Of a stretch of 7,096 nt of DNA, positions 1-7,096 are shown one piece after another; position 1 is the first letter of the stretch, and each line of letters begins with the position of its first letter. This stretch comes from JBJSXF01 sp046086225. Lineage in GTDB: Bacteria > Actinomycetota > Acidimicrobiia > IMCC26256 > PALSA-610. The notes under the pieces are model-generated. The model was not told the DNA's origin. It did not search any database and saw only the letters and a list, made by a program, of their open reading frames with translations. The translations under genes and the position numbers were made by a program. The DNA lies in NCBI GenBank assembly GCA_046086225.1, contig JBJSXF010000012.1, positions 1 through 7,096 of the forward strand, in the 5' to 3' direction.

Positions 1-383
1 AGGTACTGGGTGAGCGCGACGTCGTAGGCATCGTCGGCTCCGGCCTCGCCGCGTCCGAGGGCCTCGGCTGCGGTGTCGAGCGCGGCCTCGGCCGCGGCCA
101 CACCGGTGCGGCGGGCGAGGTGGACCCGCACCGTCTCGCCCGGCGGCCGTTCCCGCTGCTGAGGCAGGTAGCCGACCGTGGCGGTGGGCGGCGTGCGGGT
201 GACCGAGCCGGAGTCGGGGAGCCGCAGACCGGCGAGCACCTCGAGCAGGGTCGTCTTGCCCGTGCCGTTCGGGGCGACGACGCCGATCCGGTGGCCGGGA
301 GCGACCGTGCACGAGATCCGGTCAAGCACGACCCGCGGCCCGAAGGCGACGGTGACGTCCCGGGCGATCAGCGATGCAGTCAC
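1..383 (-). CDS. ABC-F family ATP-binding protein, N-terminal part (cut by window edge)
   Basis: Reading the minus strand from a GTG at 383 gives 127 residues with no stop up to the window edge. Visible features are an ABC-type first strand (LIARDVTVAFG, residues 5-15), a P-loop APNGTGKTT (residues 37-45) and a Q-loop region GYLPQQ (residues 71-76). An acidic, alanine-rich helical stretch follows (about 95-125). The arrangement and the wording after the Q-loop (PGETVRVHLARRTG) resemble actinobacterial ABC-F proteins. That family consists of soluble twin-ATPase proteins that act on the ribosome, some conferring antibiotic resistance; they are not transporters. The signature motif, Walker B, interdomain linker and second ATPase domain lie outside the window, so ABC-F rather than a transporter ATPase is inferred from this N-terminus. 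The GTG start is supported by GGAG five bases upstream (plus 389-392). The first P-loop glycine is alanine. It is divergent from gltB, and no substrate or resistance role can be assigned. Confidence 0.85.
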   Translation of the reverse strand, partial: MTASLIARDVTVAFGPRVVLDRISCTVAPGHRIGVVAPNGTGKTTLLEVLAGLRLPDSGSVTRTPPTATVGYLPQQRERPPGETVRVHLARRTGVAAAEAALDTAAEALGRGEAGADDAYDVALTQY

Positions 384-388
384 GGCGG

Positions 389-392
389 CTCC
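389..392 (-). promoter_or_regulatory. Ribosome binding site deciding the ABC-F GTG start
   Basis: On the minus strand GGAG lies five bases before the GTG at 383. There is no ATG nearby in this frame, so this site is the main support for the GTG start. Confidence 0.55.
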
Positions 393-399
393 GGGGTGC

Positions 400-423
400 T
401 CCCGACGTCGGGACGGGCGCCCG
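400..423. promoter_or_regulatory. Two abutting perfect palindromes (14 bp and 10 bp) upstream of the ABC-F gene
   Basis: TCCCGACGTCGGGA (400-413) and CGGGCGCCCG (414-423) are each perfectly self-complementary and touch with no gap. They begin 17 bases upstream of the ABC-F start codon and about 135 bases upstream of gltB. In DNA they could be operators for a dimeric regulator. In an ABC-F leader RNA the first could form a 5-bp stem with an ACGU tetraloop. The palindromes are seen directly; any role is inference. GC-rich DNA makes short palindromes more likely by chance, but a perfect 14-mer in a 174-base spacer is still uncommon. Confidence 0.4.
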
Positions 424-431
424 GCCCCCCG

Positions 432-437
432 AGGATA
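432..437 (-). promoter_or_regulatory. Possible -10 hexamer for the ABC-F gene
   Basis: The minus strand reads TATCCT here, matching the TAnnnT pattern of actinobacterial housekeeping promoters. It lies about 49 bases upstream of the GTG at 383. No convincing -35 box is visible, so this is a weak candidate. Confidence 0.25.
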
Positions 438-465
438 CGAGGGGGCACGTCGCCGAACCCGCCGC

Positions 466-471
466 TACACT
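466..471 (+). promoter_or_regulatory. Possible -10 hexamer for gltBD
   Basis: TACACT fits TAnnnT and is the best such hexamer in the spacer before gltB. It would give a leader of roughly 80 bases. The sequence about 17 bases upstream (near 443-448, GGGCAC) is a poor -35 match. I see no clear GlnR-type or other nitrogen-regulator box in 384-557. Confidence 0.3.
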
Positions 472-557
472 CCCGCCACTGCGCCGACGGGCCAATGCTG
501 TCCCGCGGTGGCCGACCCGAACATCCGGTTTCGACCGCCCGACGGAGACGAACACGC

Positions 558-5090
<4,533 letters not shown>

Positions 5091-5091
5091 C

Positions 5092-6552
<1,461 letters not shown>

Positions 6553-6611
6553 CCGGACGCACCACGGTGGGTTCGGGGTCTCCAGGCCCGCCCCTGCCCC
6601 CGTGCGTCTGG
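6553..6611 (+). terminator. Possible structured 3' end of the gltBD transcript, without a U-tract
   Basis: Directly after the gltD stop, CCGGACGCAC (6553-6562) can pair with GTGCGTCTGG (6602-6611). This gives ten base pairs with one G-U in the plus-strand RNA. The 39-base loop can itself fold, for example GGTGGG (6567-6572) with CCCGCC (6587-6592). No run of U follows, so it is not a textbook intrinsic terminator. It could be a U-less terminator or a 3'-end stabilising hairpin. In the opposite transcript the G-U becomes an A-C mismatch, so the fold favours the gltBD RNA. Confidence 0.4.
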
Positions 6612-6628
6612 GACTTCCCGAAGGAGAC

Positions 6629-7096
6629 TCAACTCCCGCTGACGACAGTGGGGCTGAGCGCAGCGTTCGTCGTTCCGATCCCCAGTTGGCCGGAATCGTT
6701 GCGACCCCAGCACTTGGCGGTCCCGGAAGCGATGCGGGCACAGGAGAACTCGCTTCCGGCCGCAAGTGCGACGACGCCGGTCAGGTTCGTGACGGTGGTC
6801 GGCACGTAGGACGAGGAGGTGCTGCCGTCGCCCAGGGCTCCGGTCGCATTGCTTCCCCAACACCGAGCCGAACCATTGGGAGTCCGGATGCACGAATGCT
6901 TCGATCCTGTCGTGACCTCGGCGGCATTCGCGATCCCCGAGACGACAACGGGCATCGACGCGTTCGTGGTTGAGCCATTGCCGAGTTGTCCGGTCCCATT
7001 GTCACCCCAGCACCGGACCGATCCGTTCCCGACTCGGGCGCAGGTGTGATCACCGCCAGCAGAGATAACGCTCGCTCCGACGAGTCCGGCGACGCC
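6629..7096 (-). CDS. RCC1-repeat protein, C-terminal part (cut by window edge)
   Basis: The minus strand is open from the window edge (7096) to a TGA at 6629-6631, giving 155 residues without a start codon in view. It consists of RCC1/beta-propeller-type repeats with the core C-x9-CWGxNxxGxLGxG. The cores are at residues 19-41, 69-91 and 119-141. The period is exactly 50 residues, with cysteine pairs 19/29, 69/79 and 119/129. Such repeats form blades of a seven-bladed propeller and usually mediate binding. The regular cysteines suggest disulfides and hence an exported protein, but the signal peptide would lie outside the window. An ATG at residue 48 (plus 6953-6955) sits between repeats and is not a credible start. 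The protein stops 14 residues after the last core, with no C-terminal anchor or sorting signal. Codon use is less GC-biased than in gltB: 15 of the first 47 visible codons end in A or T, against 4 of the first 47 in gltB. It is convergent with gltD, and its ligand is unknown. Confidence 0.9.
   Translation of the reverse strand, partial: GVAGLVGASVISAGGDHTCARVGNGSVRCWGDNGTGQLGNGSTTNASMPVVVSGIANAAEVTTGSKHSCIRTPNGSARCWGSNATGALGDGSTSSSYVPTTVTNLTGVVALAAGSEFSCARIASGTAKCWGRNDSGQLGIGTTNAALSPTVVSGS
6632..7066 (-). repeat. Tandem 150-bp coding repeats (RCC1 blades)
   Basis: Three in-frame units occupy 6917-7066, 6767-6916 and 6632-6766. The last is 45 codons instead of 50. They are conserved mainly as protein: the glycines, CWG, and the start xAxGSxxSC or similar. 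At DNA level they have clearly diverged, so this is an old expansion rather than a recent duplication. More units probably continue beyond 7096. Confidence 0.8.

Noticed and set aside
120..557. Upstream extension of the gltB frame by 146 codons
   Set aside because: It lies antisense to the ABC-F gene and across the spacer, has low-complexity arginine/glycine-rich composition, and would bury the Cys22 nucleophile behind a very long leader. The start at 558 has a ribosome site and gives the family's usual N-terminus.
6578..6628. Inverted repeat GTCTCC (6578-6583) / GGAGAC (6623-6628)
   Set aside because: It is only six base pairs with a 39-base gap and cannot form together with the stronger 10-bp stem at 6553-6611.

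Overview
The window is very GC-rich DNA with dense G/C-ending codons. Its glutamate synthase proteins read like those of high-GC Gram-positive bacteria (Actinomycetota). From memory, the GltD N-terminus resembles mycobacterial GltD. A deep actinobacterial lineage such as Acidimicrobiia is possible, but the sequence alone does not settle the class.

Layout: (1) 1-383, minus strand: the N-terminal 127 residues of an ABC-F type ATPase, cut by the window edge. (2) 384-557: a 174-base divergent spacer with weak promoter-like hexamers on both strands. It also holds two abutting perfect palindromes (14 and 10 bp) just upstream of the ABC-F gene. (3) 558-5090, plus strand: complete gltB, the large subunit of NADPH-dependent glutamate synthase (1510 aa). 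(4) 5092-6552, plus strand: complete gltD, the small subunit (486 aa), one base after gltB and so probably co-transcribed and translationally coupled. (5) 6553-6628: a short convergent spacer that begins with a potential 10-bp stem directly after the gltD stop. (6) 6629-7096, minus strand: the C-terminal 155 residues of an RCC1-repeat protein with an exact 50-residue period and regularly spaced cysteine pairs, cut by the window edge.

How the genes work together: GltD oxidises NADPH and passes electrons through FAD and iron-sulfur clusters to GltB. GltB releases ammonia from glutamine, channels it to the FMN site and makes glutamate from 2-oxoglutarate. This is the core of ammonium assimilation together with glutamine synthetase, which is not in the window. 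Both subunits have all the cofactor and catalytic motifs I looked for and appear functional. The two flanking genes point away from the operon or towards its end and have no evident link to it.

I see no mobile element, CRISPR array, RNA gene or new multi-gene system. The points worth a second look are the palindrome pair and overlapping upstream frame ahead of the ABC-F gene, the post-gltD hairpin, and the compositionally distinct RCC1-repeat gene.
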